Positions 23,433 to 35,374 of a stretch of 64,000 nucleotides of DNA are shown one piece after another. The notes under the pieces were generated by a model. The model did no database searches. It had not been told where the DNA came from and saw only the letters and a list, made by a program, of their open reading frames with translations. A program made the position numbers and the translations under genes. Source of the DNA: Saccopteryx bilineata (lineage: Eukaryota; Chordata; Mammalia; Chiroptera; Emballonuridae); the NCBI RefSeq assembly GCF_036850765.1, contig NC_089496.1, positions 45,251,113 to 45,315,112 on the forward strand, in the 5' to 3' direction. Numbering within the stretch: the stretch's first letter is position 1; each line of letters opens with the position of its first letter.

Positions 23433-24060
23433 AATGTCCATCAGAGGACTCTTTAAAAATCACTGTACCCCTTCCTACAGTCCTCTGGCAGATACTTGGT
23501 TGTGACTTAATGTATGTGCACACACACCACATGGGGTAACTTTGGCTGTGAGGAAGGCAACCTCTTCACAGGCAGCCTGGCCAATCCCATGGGGTACCAG
23601 GAGCTGAATGCTGGGAGGATGTGAACCAGTCTGTATGTGTGACGAGAACGGCCCCCGAAGGGGGAGAGCTGTCACCAGGGTAGCAGGAGTATGGACAGAT
23701 AACCCAGGCTCAAGAAGGAGAGGAGCACAGGTTGGAAATGGCAAGTGACTGTGAGAGGCACATCTGTAGCCAGCTTCCTGGGTGCTGCACTGACATTTGG
23801 GGGACGATGGCTGAAGCAGGATGAGGAAACAGCCGTGGCTAGACTCCCATGGAGGGGCTCCACCCTGGTGTGGCCATGGCTGGACCTGCAAGCCCATCCT
23901 AACAGCTGGAGACAGCTGTTCAGGACCTGGCTTCCTGTTCCCCTGGGCAGGGACAGAGACTAGCCCTTTGGGCTGTCACCATGGGTGCTCGACCAATGGG
24001 AAAGACGGAGAGACATCACCAGACTGGCACCCCAGACCATGTTGTCCTCTCATTTATAAG
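23433..24060. other. Unique non-coding sequence
   Basis: No gene or repeat was recognised. Open frames on both strands at 23475-23963 have no domain. Confidence 0.4.
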
Positions 24061-24064
24061 TTTG

Positions 24065-24230
24065 TACGTATTGGGCATTCCACAGGTATCTGTCAATACC
24101 CACGAAGGTATCATGATCCTCACAATAAAGCAGTGCTGTAGATAGCAAGTGTTCTGAGATCCATTTTACAGATGAGAAAACCGAGGCAAAGTGGCTGAGA
24201 GATAGTGCTTTGGGACAAAGAATTCAGGAC
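24065..24230 (-). repeat. MIR SINE (ancient), antisense
   Basis: 'gatcctcacaataaagc', then 'agatccattttacagatgagaaaaccgaggcaaagtggct' and an eroded head. This is a typical antisense MIR core. Confidence 0.72.
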
Positions 24231-24514
24231 TCCCTCCAGGCGGGGCTCTTCCCAGTCTATTCCATGCTGGTGGCTGGAGGCCGAGCAGAGTCCAGGCCTG
24301 GTAGAGGGCAGTATGCATGGACAGCATTCGGATCCGGGAACAGCAGCCTCGCTCCCTTCTTTTGGTCACTGTGTCACACCATTGTGGGTTCTTGGGGGAC
24401 AGGATGTCTCCCACAGAGGTCTTCATTTTGTAACAGACACAGTCACCCTTTTATCCTCATGGTGTTGGCCGTGTCAGCGACCTGGGTGAATTGATTCAGA
24501 TAGTTCCCCAGGTC

Positions 24515-24770
24515 TCCTAGGGATCACTCTGCTGTGTTTTGAATCCCAGCTTGGCCATCTAACTGCCCGTGTGACCATGGGCAAGTTTCTCAACATCTCT
24601 GTCCCTTAGGTCTTCATTTGTGCAATGGCGGTAACAGGATGGTTGTAAGCAGTAAATGATACGCTATAAAGTGCTTGACACAGTGTCTGGCAGATGTAGG
24701 CAAAAACACCCCCCACATATAAACAAGTGCTCAACAAACGTAGCACAGTACTTTTATTATCATAGTACCA
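24515..24770 (+). repeat. MIR SINE (ancient)
   Basis: 'ttgaatcccagcttggccatctaactg', 'gtgaccatgggcaagtttctcaacatctctgtccctta', 'gtaaatgatacgctataaagtgcttgacacagtgtctggcagatg' and 'gctcaacaaacg' are in MIR order. A nearly full-length copy. Confidence 0.82.
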
Positions 24771-24834
24771 CAATTTGCCTTCTACAAGTATTAAAATGTT
24801 AATATATTTTCTTTTCTTTTTTTTCTTCAACTAA

Positions 24835-24890
24835 CCTATAAGCTTGCTGAGTGAAGGGTAGGGACCATGGTATCTTATATAGAGTCACCA
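24835..24890 (+). repeat. L2-type 3' fragment
   Basis: 'ctataagcttgctgagtgaagggtagggaccatgg' resembles the L2 3' phrase 'tgtaagctccttgagggcagggacc'. Short, so confidence is modest. Confidence 0.45.
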
Positions 24891-25119
24891 ATCCCTATTT
24901 CTTGGAGGAATAACACTCTTGCAAGACTATCTGCATTAGAAAAAATATGGAGAGAAGTTACAGAAAGAAGTAATTCACTCTAGTGAATATGGGAACACTA
25001 TTTGGGTAAGGGGTCCTCAGCACCCTTTAAATCATTCCAAATGCTAATTAGTATTCTATAAGAATGTCAGAACCAATTCTGGCAGTGAGAGTTTCTTCCC
25101 CAAAATCAATTTTCAGGGA

Positions 25120-25745
25120 CCCGACAATGAAAACAGCTCATGTTACACGTTATTGATAAAATGAAATAATAATTGACTCTACAAGGCCCCCGTGCGCCAT
25201 GAGGCCATATAACTTTGTGTCAACATGTTTATGCATTATCTGAATAGTTCACTTGTATTTATTTCGTCATATATCTACCGAAAAGCAACACAGACTTGTA
25301 CGGAACTGTGTCAAATGGTATGTGATTGCTATACTTAAAATGTTCGGATTATTTTGAACAGAGGGATTTATTTTCTCCCCACAGCTTTTGGAAGTCTGGA
25401 CCTATCTGGTTTCAGTTAGGCAAGTCTTTGGCCAGCATTTTCTGGTACATTTGCAACTGTTGAACAATGAAAAGTAAAAACATGTAATTGCTGGGGCAGC
25501 TTACGCCTAATGCAGATATAAACACAGTTAAGAGCACTTTATTTAGGCTCCGCTTTATTATTCTGAACTTTCATAGTAATTTTGAATCACAACGCATTAA
25601 CAAATTTTTATTGGGTCTCCCAATGGAAAGCCGGTTGCAGGCAAAGGTCTTTTACGACTCTCACTAAAGAGCGTCGCAGTTGATTTTAAATTTACCTCCT
25701 AACACAGGAGCAAACGGAATTGTTAAAAAGCCTGCCTTTGTTACG
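25120..25745. other. Enhancer-like AT-rich unique block
   Basis: About 600 bp without repeats. It is AT-rich but retains isolated CpGs (TTTCGTCATATATCTACCG near 25262, AGAGCGTCGCAG near 25668). Repeated CTTTATT phrases (25538, 25551), ATAATAATTG and CAACGCATTAAC are present. This composition is typical of conserved non-coding elements. Function is inferred. Confidence 0.4.
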
Positions 25746-26500
25746 GTCTTGTTTAGTACGCTCAGAGGTCCACTAATTCTTCCCTTCGCCCTTTCCTAGC
25801 ACTCTCTCCCATGTTGTGCAACTAAGCACGCACTCCAGTGTTGTGTGACTATCTATCTGCCTTGGCCATCTTTGAGTTCTGGCCGCTGAACGGGGGCAGA
25901 ACACACGGCAGTTGGCGTGGGAGGGCAGGGACAAGGGCTCACCTGAAGGTTCTGAATCTAAGCCTGGGCAAGGAGCGGGGCGTGCGGGATTCGGGCGAGA
26001 CCGGCAGCTCAGGGTCCTTGCCACTGAAAATAGGCTAAGGAACGTCTCCCTCCGAACTCTTCTTCTCAACTTATAAATAAAGCTGTCCTCTGGGAGGCCA
26101 ACTCCTTTGGAAGAGCTGCCTCATTCCGTTTTCTGATTTATTTAGTGGTTAAAATATTTCCCTGTCATTTAGGGTTGGGTGGCTCCAGTGGGCAGCCAGG
26201 CACTGCCCAGTGGCCTGCGGGATGACCAGCATCTTGTGTGCTGGGGCCAGTGGGGGGAGGGGCAGAAGTGGCAGCTGCCCAGACAACTCGGGTGGGTGGC
26301 TGGCAGGCCTGTGGGGGGGGGGGCGCCTCCAGCAGCCACGTGGAGGGATACAGACTCACAGCAGGAAGTGAAGGTCACTCTGGAACCTCCAGTGAAGATC
26401 CTCACTGCAGGGTGCTCTGCAGATTACTAATTGGTACATTAACCACAGAGAAGTTCCTTTCTCTTGCCAGTTTCAAACACTAGCTTATTGACTGTAAGCA
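25746..26500. other. Unique non-coding sequence
   Basis: No gene was recognised. A G-run sits at 26312-26322. Short GC-rich open frames on both strands lack domains. Confidence 0.4.
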
Positions 26501-26504
26501 AATG

Positions 26505-26735
26505 TTTGCAGGCAGGAGAGTACAGTGTCTCAGAGGGAATTCGGGCGTGAGCCGTGTGATCGTGGGCAAATGATTTTTAACTTCTTGTGTGTCTGTTTCT
26601 CAAAATGAGGACTTTGATACCTGCACACCAGAGGTGCTGTTTAAGACTTAAATGAGATCAAGCGTATAAAACTGTTAGCAAAGTGTGTAGTCAAATCCAG
26701 TATTCAATACATGCCAGCATTATATTCCTAAGTGT
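26505..26735 (+). repeat. MIR SINE (ancient)
   Basis: 'gccgtgtgatcgtgggcaaatgatttttaacttcttgtgtgtctgtttctcaaaatgagg' followed by 'cttaaatgagatcaagcgtataaaactgttagcaaagtgtg' reads in MIR order. Confidence 0.75.
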
Positions 26736-26764
26736 AACAGAAACGTAAAAAAAAAATTCATGCA

Positions 26765-26915
26765 CTGTATATATTTTTAAAAAGTCAGGGAAGACATACA
26801 CCAAACTATCAACAGTGGCGATCACTTGATGATGAGATTATAGGAACTTTTCCTTCTGGTTGCTTCTTAATTTTCTATAATGATCACACATATTACCTTT
26901 TGATCACTTCGAAGT
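26765..26915 (+). repeat. L1M 3'-end fragment
   Basis: 'ctgtatatatttttaaaaag', 'acatacaccaaactatcaacagtggcgatc' and 'cttaattttctataatgatcac' match the 3' region of old mammalian L1M elements. Non-coding remnant. Confidence 0.68.
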
Positions 26916-27740
26916 TATGATACTACTAAAATGTGTCCGACATGAAAATAATAAAGAAATGGTTCTGAAGAAGAACAAGATGAGAAAATACTATTGCAAG
27001 CCTCACACCTGTCCTCCTGGGTAGCCTCTGGAACATTCCAGCCCGTCCTCCATTTCCCTGAACAGAAACACATTGCAAGTGGTCACAGAGATGTTCGTTT
27101 TAAAAGGCACACTTACCGCGTTACGAAAATGTCGGTCTAGCATACATATATTCTTTTTTTTTTATATATATAATTTGGGTGGTTTTCAAATATATTGAAA
27201 GAAAGAGGAAAGATTATTTTTCTTCACGAAGAAAGAAATGATGATGGTTTCTTTCAGGTGCTTTCCTAAAGAACTCAAAACTGTAGATATTTGCTCACCA
27301 CTAAGAAAATTTTCATATGATCTATGTTCTTTCTACATTTATAACTTACCAGTGTAATACAAATATTCCACCTAATTTTTTTTTCTATAAATCAAAAGTT
27401 AATTGTAAAAAAAAAAAAAAAAAAAAAGTAATGTTAAGTGCTGGGAAAAGTCAGTGTGAAACATGAACACACCATAACCAGAGCAGTGGACTAGTATCCA
27501 ACGCCAGCACCTCAGAATCCTCAAATATCAATGAACAGTCTTTTCAAAGTTTTCTACTACACTGCTCTCAGAAAAACAAAGCGAGTGTGAACAATCACAT
27601 CTTTACACAATGTGAAACCAGACCCAAAGAAATCAAATGACTTTGTCTACTGTTCCTTGGGTCAGTTTGTGGCAAAGGATAATTTATCAATGACATAGTC
27701 AACTTTGTTTCCTGAAGGCCATCTACAATGAGATTAGATG
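26916..27740. other. Unique AT-rich sequence
   Basis: No gene was recognised. A TA-rich run lies at about 27150-27172 and a pure A run of 20 at 27408-27427, not attached to a visible SINE. Confidence 0.42.
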
Positions 27741-27745
27741 TAGGG

Positions 27746-27968
27746 CATGGGTGGGCAAACTTTTTCTATAAAGGGCCAGAGAGTAAATATTTTAGCCTTC
27801 GTGAGTCTAATAGTCCCTGTTACAACAACTCAACTCTGCTGTGACCATAGAGAAAGCAGCCATAGAGAAATCCAAAATGAATGGATGTGGCTGCATGCCA
27901 ATAAAACTTTATTTACAAAGAATAGGAGGGCCAGGTTTGGTTTATAAGCCACACTTTGCTGGCCCCAA
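27746..27968. mobile_element. Old non-autonomous hAT (MER-class) element
   Basis: 'gggcaaactttttctataaagggccagagagtaaatattttagcc' through 'aataaaactttatttacaaag' to 'cactttgctggcccc' is a widespread eutherian short hAT element. The terminal repeats are eroded and no TSD is visible. Confidence 0.8.
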
Positions 27969-28752
27969 GTGGAGAGGAACAAAACCATTAAATTATAAAA
28001 CCATTCTTTGAAGTCTGTCTTCTAAAAAAAGGAGAAAAACCAAATATGCCTAGCACACTATGAGAATGAACTCTGCTTGTGAGGCAGACAGATTTGGGAC
28101 ACCCTTGGGCGGCATACGTTCCGGGTTTGCACGGGATGATGGCCATCGGGTCTCGGTGACTTGCCTGGAAGGAATTCCCCATGAGTCAGCAGGGACAGAG
28201 TCCTTAGCCCAGACTATCCCGACACAGTAAAAGCTACGGGCTATGGTGACTCTCTTTTTTTCTTTTTAAGAGATGGTGCAAAGGGAGTGATGAGCCTGGG
28301 ATCAGGGGGCAGAGGACAGAGAAGAGTTACACGGGTATGGAGAGTAGAAAGGAAGAGAAGGAGAAAGCCGAGGGTTAGGAGGCCACCTGCAGTTGGAGGG
28401 GACTAGACAGTCACCTAAGGCACTTTCCCCGGTCGTTCTCAACTCCCCCCCTGGATAAGCTGATGCATGGGTTGTATCAGCCCATGGATAGTTAGAACAC
28501 TGTTTGAGGTAGCACAGTCTTAGCTCTATGGCTAGACACAGTTAAGACAAACACTGGTGTCTGCTAAACCACATCATGATATATACAGTACTTTACTACA
28601 ACTATTGCTACATAAAATCAGGCACTATCTTCTATAATGCAGGTGGCAGGTGAGCACATGTTACATTCTTACTCGTTTCGGAAATCAGCCTTGAAATGCT
28701 AAATAAAACTTAAGATTCCCAATATAAAATAGACTTTAAAAAAAGATTAAAA
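27969..28752. other. Unique non-coding sequence
   Basis: No gene or repeat was recognised. It includes a purine-rich stretch at 28310-28380. Confidence 0.4.
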
Positions 28753-29080
28753 GCTTGACCAGGTGGTGGTGCAGTAGACAGAGCATCGAACTGGGTCACA
28801 GAGGACCCAGGTTCAAAACCCCAAGGTCACTGGCTTGAGTGTGGGCTTGCCGGCTTGAGTACAGGGTCACTGGCTTGAGTGTGGGATCATAGATATGACC
28901 CCATGGTCAGTGGCTTGAGTAAGGGGTCACTCGCTCTGCTGGAGCCTCCCCAGTCAAGGAATATATGAGAAAGAAGTCAATGGACAACTAAGGAGCCGCA
29001 ACAAAGAATTGATGCTTCTCATCTCGAGTCTCCATTCCTGTCTGTCTGTCCCTGTCTGTCTCTCTCACAAAAATAAATTT
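28753..29080 (+). repeat. Bat SINE, CCTGACCAGGTGGTGGCGCAG type (long middle)
   Basis: The head is GCTTGACCAGGTGGTGGTGC. The middle holds repeated GGCTTGAGTGTGGG / GGGTCACTGGCTTGAG units, followed by 'atatgagaaagaagtcaatg' and 'gatgcttctcatctc'. A CTGT-rich tract precedes AAAAATAAATT. The TSD TAAAAAAAGAT(T/G)AAAA lies at 28737-28752 and 29081-29096. Confidence 0.9.
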
Positions 29081-29099
29081 TAAAAAAAGATGAAAAATG

Positions 29100-29470
29100 G
29101 AGCGTCGGCCTGGTGTGCGGGAGCCCCGGGTTCGATTCCCGGCCAGGGCACACAGGAGAAGCGCCCATTTGCTTCTCCACCCTCCACCCCCCACCCCCAC
29201 CCCCCCTCTGTCTCTCTCTTCCCCTCCCGCAGCCAAGGCTCCGTTGGAGCAAAGATGGCCCGGGCGCTGGGGTGGCTCCTTGGCCTCTGCCCCAGGCGCT
29301 AGAGTGGCTCTGGTCGCCGCAGAGCGACGCCCCGGAGGGGCAGAGCATCGCCCCCCGGTGGGCAGAGCGTCGCCCCTGGTGGGCGTGCCGGGTGGATCCC
29401 GGTCGGGCGCATGCGGGAGTCTTTCTGACTGTCTCTCCCCGTTTCCAGCTTCAGAAGAAAAAAAAAAAAA
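29100..29470 (+). repeat. Long bat SINE, 5'-truncated, inserted in another SINE's tail
   Basis: The copy begins inside the tRNA region at AGCGTCGGCCTGGTGTGCGG, having lost the first ~28 bases and the A box. It is otherwise complete to CTTCAG plus A's. Its 18-bp TSD AAAAAAAGATGAAAAATG (29082-29099 and 29464-29481) was cut from the right flank of the SINE ending at 29080. Confidence 0.92.
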
Positions 29471-29481
29471 GATGAAAAATG

Positions 29482-29900
29482 AAGGTTTTAGTGACCCATG
29501 GTTTATCCCAAACTATTTTAATGTGCACCCTTTACCACAAGTTCTTTAAAAAAAAAATCTTAAAAAGAAAGCTACAGCTAGAACTAAATCAAGAGCAAAG
29601 ATGAAAAAAAAAACAAAGCCTTTCACGATGTCAAAATGAACTCAGTGATGACATATTTAACAAGTCTCCTCACACTTTCTCTCCTGCAAACCTGCAAGCT
29701 GAAGGAATTTAGAGCCATCTAAATGTGTGCTAATCTGGCAGGCTCCTGAGAAACAAGATTCTTTCCTTCCAGCTTTGAAGTTTACATACTAACGCACATT
29801 ACATTGTTTTTACTCTTCGTTACGCTGATACTTTTGATATCCTGTATAAATATAAACATCTGAGCCAGAGATGTGCAAATCTGAGCTGTAACAGGTGGCA
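29482..29900. other. Unique AT-rich sequence
   Basis: No gene or repeat was recognised. Several short A runs. Confidence 0.4.
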
Positions 29901-29904
29901 ACAA

Positions 29905-30070
29905 TGGCTTTTATTCACCGAGCACTTTCCCAGGATGGACACTCTTAACAACCCTGTGATGAAGGTATTATTTCTATGTCCCAGCAAAGAAGAGTGATCT
30001 CAGAGATGTCAAGATGTTCTCCAGAGTGATCTGGGATTCAAACCTGGGCTCGTCTAACTCCAAAGTCCAG
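29905..30070 (-). repeat. MIR SINE (ancient), antisense
   Basis: 'ttattcaccgagcactttcccaggatggac', 'caaccctgtgatgaaggtattatttctatg' and 'gggattcaaacctgggctcgtctaactccaaagtcca' match antisense MIR. Confidence 0.8.
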
Positions 30071-30235
30071 TAAGTCACACTTCTCCTACTACAAACGTAA
30101 AGAATTCTAAAGTAAGGTGAATATCAACCAAAGAAAGAGAAATGCCATGAACGTCCAATCTTCCGGGAGAATTGTTTCTTCTTGGTTCATAATGCTATGC
30201 TTTTCACACCAAGAAACCATCAAAACCTCCCATCC

Positions 30236-30642
30236 GCCCTGGCCGGTTGGCTCAGCGGTAGAGCATCGGCCTGGGGCCTGGTGTGCGGGGGATCCGGGTT
30301 CGATTTCCGGCCAGGGCACATAAGAGAAACGCCCATTTGCTTATCCACCCCCCCTTCCTCTCTGTCTCTCTCTTCCCCTCCCGCAGCCGAGGCTCCATTG
30401 GAGCAAAGATGGCCCGGGTGCTGGGGATGGCTCCTTGGCCTCTGCCCCAGGCGCTAGAGTGGCTCTGGTCACGGCAGAGCGACGCCCCGGAGGGGCAGAG
30501 CATCGCCCCCTGGTGGGCAGAGCTTCACCCCTGGTGGGCGTGCCCGGTGGATCCCGGTCGGGCGCATGCGGGAGTCTGACTGTCTCTCCCCATTTCCAGC
30601 TTCAGAAAAATACAAAAACAAAACAAAACCAAAAAAACCCCC
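30236..30642 (+). repeat. Long bat SINE, full length
   Basis: Head to tail as in the reference copy, with a short internal duplication in the anticodon-stem region (GGCCTGGGGCCTGGTGTGCG). The 11-bp TSD ACCTCCCATCC lies at 30225-30235 and 30643-30653. The CTCF-like block TCGCCCCCTGGTGG is at 30503-30516. Confidence 0.94.
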
Positions 30643-30653
30643 ACCTCCCATCC

Positions 30654-31883
30654 GCGTTCTGATCTAGATAAATGATCACTGTGGGGGCCTTTGGATCTGA
30701 GGAAGAAATGTCCTTTATTCGCTTATTGCCAGGGGATGATTTAAAAACTTCCGTGTTGTCTGCCTCTTTCTCTTCGCAGCTGAGATAACTCCTTTGGGGA
30801 GAGTCTTATTTTTTTGAATGCTTAGATTTATATCCTTGTTTACACCTTCCCTGTTGCTTCTGAGATTGGACTCTTCAGAATCCCTCTCCTTCTTGCTTTC
30901 CTTAATATTTCTAGAGTTTATTTAAATCTCCACAAACATTTCCATTTACTTCCCTCTCTTCTCTAATTAACATGTTTTAAGACCATCCATAAAATTCTAC
31001 GTAAATAATCAGCTACTGATATGCAAGTCCCCATTTACTCATTAATATGGTGTCATTTTCCTCATCTGTGTATTGCACATGCTCAAAATTCTAGCGACGT
31101 TCCAGTTAGCCGAGCTTTGTGGGCTAACCTGGGCCTCTGGTCACCCTGTGGAACACTGTTTCTATGGAAAGTGCATTATTTTCCAACTGATTTATACATG
31201 GACACTTGGAGTCCGAACCATGAGTAAATTAGGAGCTGCCTGTAAATTGGACATGCATAAAGCAGAAGTTGCCATTTTTGATCGGTTTAGCATTCTGTGG
31301 CTGGGCTATTCAAAGACTTCTCACATACTCGAAAGTCAATAGTCTGGTCCTGGTATTGTTCCCAAGTGCCAATGAAGAGCTCCTCCCAGTCCTGCGGGTA
31401 ACAGGGCCAGTAAGTGGATTCACAGGCACAGAAACAAGCCCGAGGCATGTGTGAGTCAAGAGAAGTCCATGCTTCCATTTTAACGTGGTAAAAGGCAGGG
31501 ACACGGGGACCAAACGGTCACCTTTTCAGAAACACTGTCTCCACCCCTTGAAGCTCCACCTTCTTCCGTTCCCATCACACCTTCCCTTTGACTGGGTGGT
31601 GGCGGGTGTCCACAAAGCTGCTATAATTTTAAAGAAGACCCTCAGAATGAAGAAGCGTCATCACAGAGCTCCTAAGTGACATACTAAAAGGAAAGTCACC
31701 ACAATGTTTTCTTAGAGTCTGTCCTTGGCTACAGCTTCTGTCCCAGGAACTCCGGACTCAATTCGATTCCACATACTGACTTAGAACCTACTTGGGCTGG
31801 CTCTGGGGTAACCACGGGTTACATATTAAAGCAAATCTACTGAGCAGTGGAGGGAGAGACACATACGAAACCGAATCTAATTC
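30654..31883. other. Unique non-coding sequence
   Basis: No gene or repeat was recognised. Positions 30890-31090 are AT-rich with a conserved-element feel but no distinctive motif cluster. Confidence 0.38.
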
Positions 31884-32070
31884 TGAGCCCTGGCCAGGTG
31901 CTCAGTTGGCTAGAGTGTCAGTCTGATGCACCAAGGTTGTGGGTTTGATCCCACGTCAGGGCACACACAGAGATCAAGCAATGAATGCATAAATAAGTGG
32001 AACAACAAATCCATGTTTGCCTCTCTCCCTTCCTCTCTCTAAAATCAATACATAAAAAATAATAAAATCT
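31884..32070 (+). repeat. Bat Ves-type SINE
   Basis: GCCCTGGCCAGGTGCTCAGTTGG begins at 31887. The body has 'aatgaatgcataaataagtggaacaacaaatcc', a CT-rich tract, 'aaaatcaatacat' and A's. The 11-bp TSD GAATCTAATTC lies at 31873-31883 and 32071-32081. Confidence 0.92.
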
Positions 32071-32081
32071 GAATCTAATTC

Positions 32082-33579
32082 AAGGCGAGTGTAAATATAG
32101 CAAAGCTAATAAATGCCCCCTTCAAACACTTCCAATTCTGAAATATCACATTTTCTCTTTAAGTAAATATACTCAAATACCAACTGTTATGATTTGTTTT
32201 TACATGTGGCCCACAATGGTCTTGGTAAAAGCACACCAAAGATCAGATGTTTGTTAGAATGCTCTAAAGTCTGTGGTCGGGTAACATTCAATCCATAATC
32301 TAAATATACGTGCCACGCACCCTAACAGTTTTGAGTTTAGACACAGAAGGTGAAAATATGAAAGAATCATTAGCTGACTGATAACTACTAAGCAGATATT
32401 TACCCCAAATGATACTGAGTGCTGAGACCTGACACACAAACTCCCGAAAACCAGCAGAACTGCTTCTAAATTAGGAAATAATCTACCATAAAATCTCTCA
32501 CCTACCCTGCTCCGTGCTTACGCTCATGCGTATTACGATGTTTTGTGTTTAGGAAAAAGTACAAAGAAAACCAGGTGGCCTGGCTATCGATTCTCTTCCC
32601 AAGATTTATAAGTTCTGATCCCTGAGTCACAGTTATGACAACAGTCATTTGGGCACGCCATATTTAACTGAGGATTCTTTATGGCCTTAGTGCTTGAGGA
32701 TATACTGTAGTTTTGCACACTTATGGACAAGATGTTGACTTCATTTTACAACCAACATCTTGTCCGCATCAGGGGAGCTTTCTCACACAGACACGCATAC
32801 CATGTGCGCTACCTGCTGAGCTCTGGCAAGCTTGGCAGAAGCAGAACATAATGGGAAGGCAGTTGGAGTGGAAAAAAACCTTCCTGGGAATTTTTTAAGT
32901 GGCTAAGAAAAAGGGGAGGGGTGGACCGTTTCCTAACGTCCCATACTGTGAGTTGGCACGGGGAAGATAATTCAGGAAATGAGATGTAAAATCGGTACAC
33001 AGGTTCCCTAACAGAAGAGGCGTTCTGCAAATAGCCCACATGAAGAATGCATTTCTCCTTTAGGACGTCAACCACTTGAAAGTTCTACTTTTTAATTAGC
33101 CACATGGAAGTTGAAAGAGCTAGGAATCATCATTAATTCCACATGGAGATCTTAACCAATGGTGCTCCCAGATCTCGGCACGCTCATTTGATAGTTAATG
33201 CGCCCGCTCAAAGTAACCAAGTTGGAGCAGTACGTTCACTGGGTCCTGTCCTAAAGAATTCAAAGTAGATAAGGGATATCAGGTAAATGTCAGCTCAATG
33301 CAGCATTTTAGTTTTCTGTTCTGGTGTGATGTTTTCCTCCGGTAAATAAGGTGGCTTATCAAAGCAGAATAGACTGTCCTTTCTGGTTTTCATAGCCAAA
33401 AAGGGGGGAAATGCAATAGCACCACCTAAAGGGCATCTAACAGCCATGAAAACTAAACAAAGGTTAAAAAAGCAGTAAAAGGACAAAAACAAAACACTCA
33501 GGGGCAGGGACAACCGTGTGGTGAATGCAGGAGCCGGGAGGTGGAGGAGGGTGTGGAGGGGGTAAATGGAGAAGACAAA

Positions 33580-33582
<3 letters not shown>
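32082..33582. other. Unique non-coding sequence with one strong inverted repeat
   Basis: No gene was recognised. It contains the 13-bp perfect inverted repeat at 32725-32765 (listed separately) and an AT-rich stretch with TTTTTAATTAGCC and CATCATTAATTCC near 33090-33140. Confidence 0.42.
32725..32765. repeat. Perfect 13-bp inverted repeat, 15-nt loop
   Basis: GGACAAGATGTTG (32725-32737) and CAACATCTTGTCC (32753-32765) are exact reverse complements, separated by 15 nt. Either strand could form a hairpin. No flanking TIR, TSD or tRNA-like sequence explains it. Confidence 0.9.

Positions 33583-33621
<39 letters not shown>
33583..33621. repeat. (GT)n microsatellite
   Basis: A near-perfect run of about 19 GT units. 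Confidence 0.95.
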
Positions 33622-33622
<1 letters not shown>

Positions 33623-34575
33623 TGAACTCACAGTGCGGCGGCATACAGAGCCGTGCGGTAGAATCGGGCACTGGAAACCGGTATGATTGTGTTAACCAGC
33701 CCCCCCTCCCCCAAATAAATTCAACTGAGGAAAAGCAGGAAGGGCTTTTTGTATTGCCTGGAGGTACATGGACAAGGCTCGCTAGGATGAACGCGGTCTG
33801 ACAGATGGTGCTCTGTCGGGTCCTCTCTAGAGCAGTTAGTTATTCTCTGGCTCCCCGTGTGGTCTGAAAAATTGGACAAAAGTAATCCAATCCACAGAAT
33901 AGATCCTTTTGTCAAGTTCAAAACTCAGGTGAATGAACTCAAATGGATCATAGACCTAAATGGAAAAGTGAAAAAAAACTATAAAATCCTTAGGAGTAAA
34001 TCCTCCCGACCCTGCGTTAGCAATGGTTCCTCAGAGAGGACACAGGCAAAAGTGACAAAAGGAAACAGATAACTGGACTTCATTAAAACTAAAAACTTTT
34101 GTGTTGAAAAAAAGGACACCATCAAGAAAATGAAAAGGTAAGCTAGAGGATGAGAGAAAACATCTGCAAATTATGTATCTGATAAGAAACTTCTGTCCAG
34201 AATATCTAAAGAACGCCTACAACTCAATAAAAAGATAAATAATCCAATTTTTTTAAATGGGCAAAAGATTTAAAGAGACATTTCCCCAAAGAAAATATAC
34301 AAATGGCCAATAAGCATATGAAAAAAGGCTTAATCAGTCATTAGGGAACTGCACATCCAAACCCCAAGATTCCACTTCCTATCCTCTAGGACGGCTGTAA
34401 TCAAGACAGGCAGGCCATGGTAAGTGTTGGTGAGGATGCGGAGAAACTGAAATCCAGATGCATTGCTTGTGGGAATGTCTAGAATTTGGAGTTGTTTTGG
34501 AAAACAGTTTGGGAGATCCTTAACATGGAACTGTATGTACCTTAACTCATGAATGGATAAATAAAATATGGTACA

Positions 34576-34886
34576 GCCTGATCAGATGGTGGCCAATGGA
34601 TAGAGCGATGGACTGGGACATGGAGGACCCAGGTTCGAGGCCCTGAGGTCACCAGCTTGAGTGTGGGCTCATCTGGTTTGAGCAAGGCTAACCAGCTCAA
34701 GCCCAAGGTCGCTGGCTTGAGCAAGGGGTCACTTGGTCTGCTGTAGCCCCCCAGTCAAGGCACATATGAGAAATCGGTGAACAACTAAGGTGCCACTATG
34801 AAGAATTAATGCTTCTCATCTCTCTCCCTTCCTGTCTGTCTGTCCCCCTCTCTCTCACACACACACACAAAAATAAAATAAAATAA
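34576..34886 (+). repeat. Bat SINE, CCTGATCAGATGGTGGC type, inside L1
   Basis: GCCTGATCAGATGGTGGCC is followed by the repeated GGCTTGAG/AGCTCAAG middle, 'aggcacatatgagaaatcgg' and a CT-rich tract. The L1 phrase AATAAAATA(T/C)GGTA occurs on both sides (about 34559-34573 and 34886-34898) as the TSD. Confidence 0.9.
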
Positions 34887-34997
34887 TAAAATACGGTATA
34901 TGTGGCCCTGGCGGGTGGCTCAGTGGATAAAGATTGACTCGGCATGCCAGAGTTCACGGGTTTGAGCCCTTATCAGGGCTCATATAAGAAGTAATCA

Positions 34998-35366
34998 GCC
35001 CTGGCAGGTTGGCTCAGTGGTAGAGCGTCGGCCTGGCGTGCAGAAGTCCTGGGTTCGATTCCCGGCCAGGGCACACAGGAGAAGTGCCCATCTGCTTCTC
35101 CACCCCTCCCCCTCTCCTTCCTCACTGTCTCTCTCTTCCCCTCCCGCAGCCGAGGCTCCACTGGAGCAAAGATGGCCCGGGCGCTGGGGAGGGCTCCTTG
35201 GCCTCTTCCCCAGGCACTAGAATGGCTCTGGTCGCGTCAGAGCGACGCCCTGGATGGGCAGAGCAGCCTCCCCGGTGGGCGTGCCGGGTGGATCCTGGTC
35301 GGGCGCATGCGGGAGTCTGTCTGACTGCCTCCCCGTTTCCAGCTTCAGAAAAATACAAAAAAAAAA
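34998..35366 (+). repeat. Long bat SINE inside the Ves SINE
   Basis: GCCCTGGCAGGTTGGCTCAG to CTTCAGAAAAATAC plus A's. AAGTAATC flanks it at 34989-34996 and 35367-35374. The second CTCF-like CCCCTGGTGG block of the family is degraded here (CCTCCCCGGTGGG). Confidence 0.9.
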
Positions 35367-35374
35367 AAGTAATC

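Noticed and set aside
27408..27427. Processed pseudogene tail
   Set aside because: A pure A run of 20, but the upstream sequence shows no recognisable gene or SINE body and no TSD was found.
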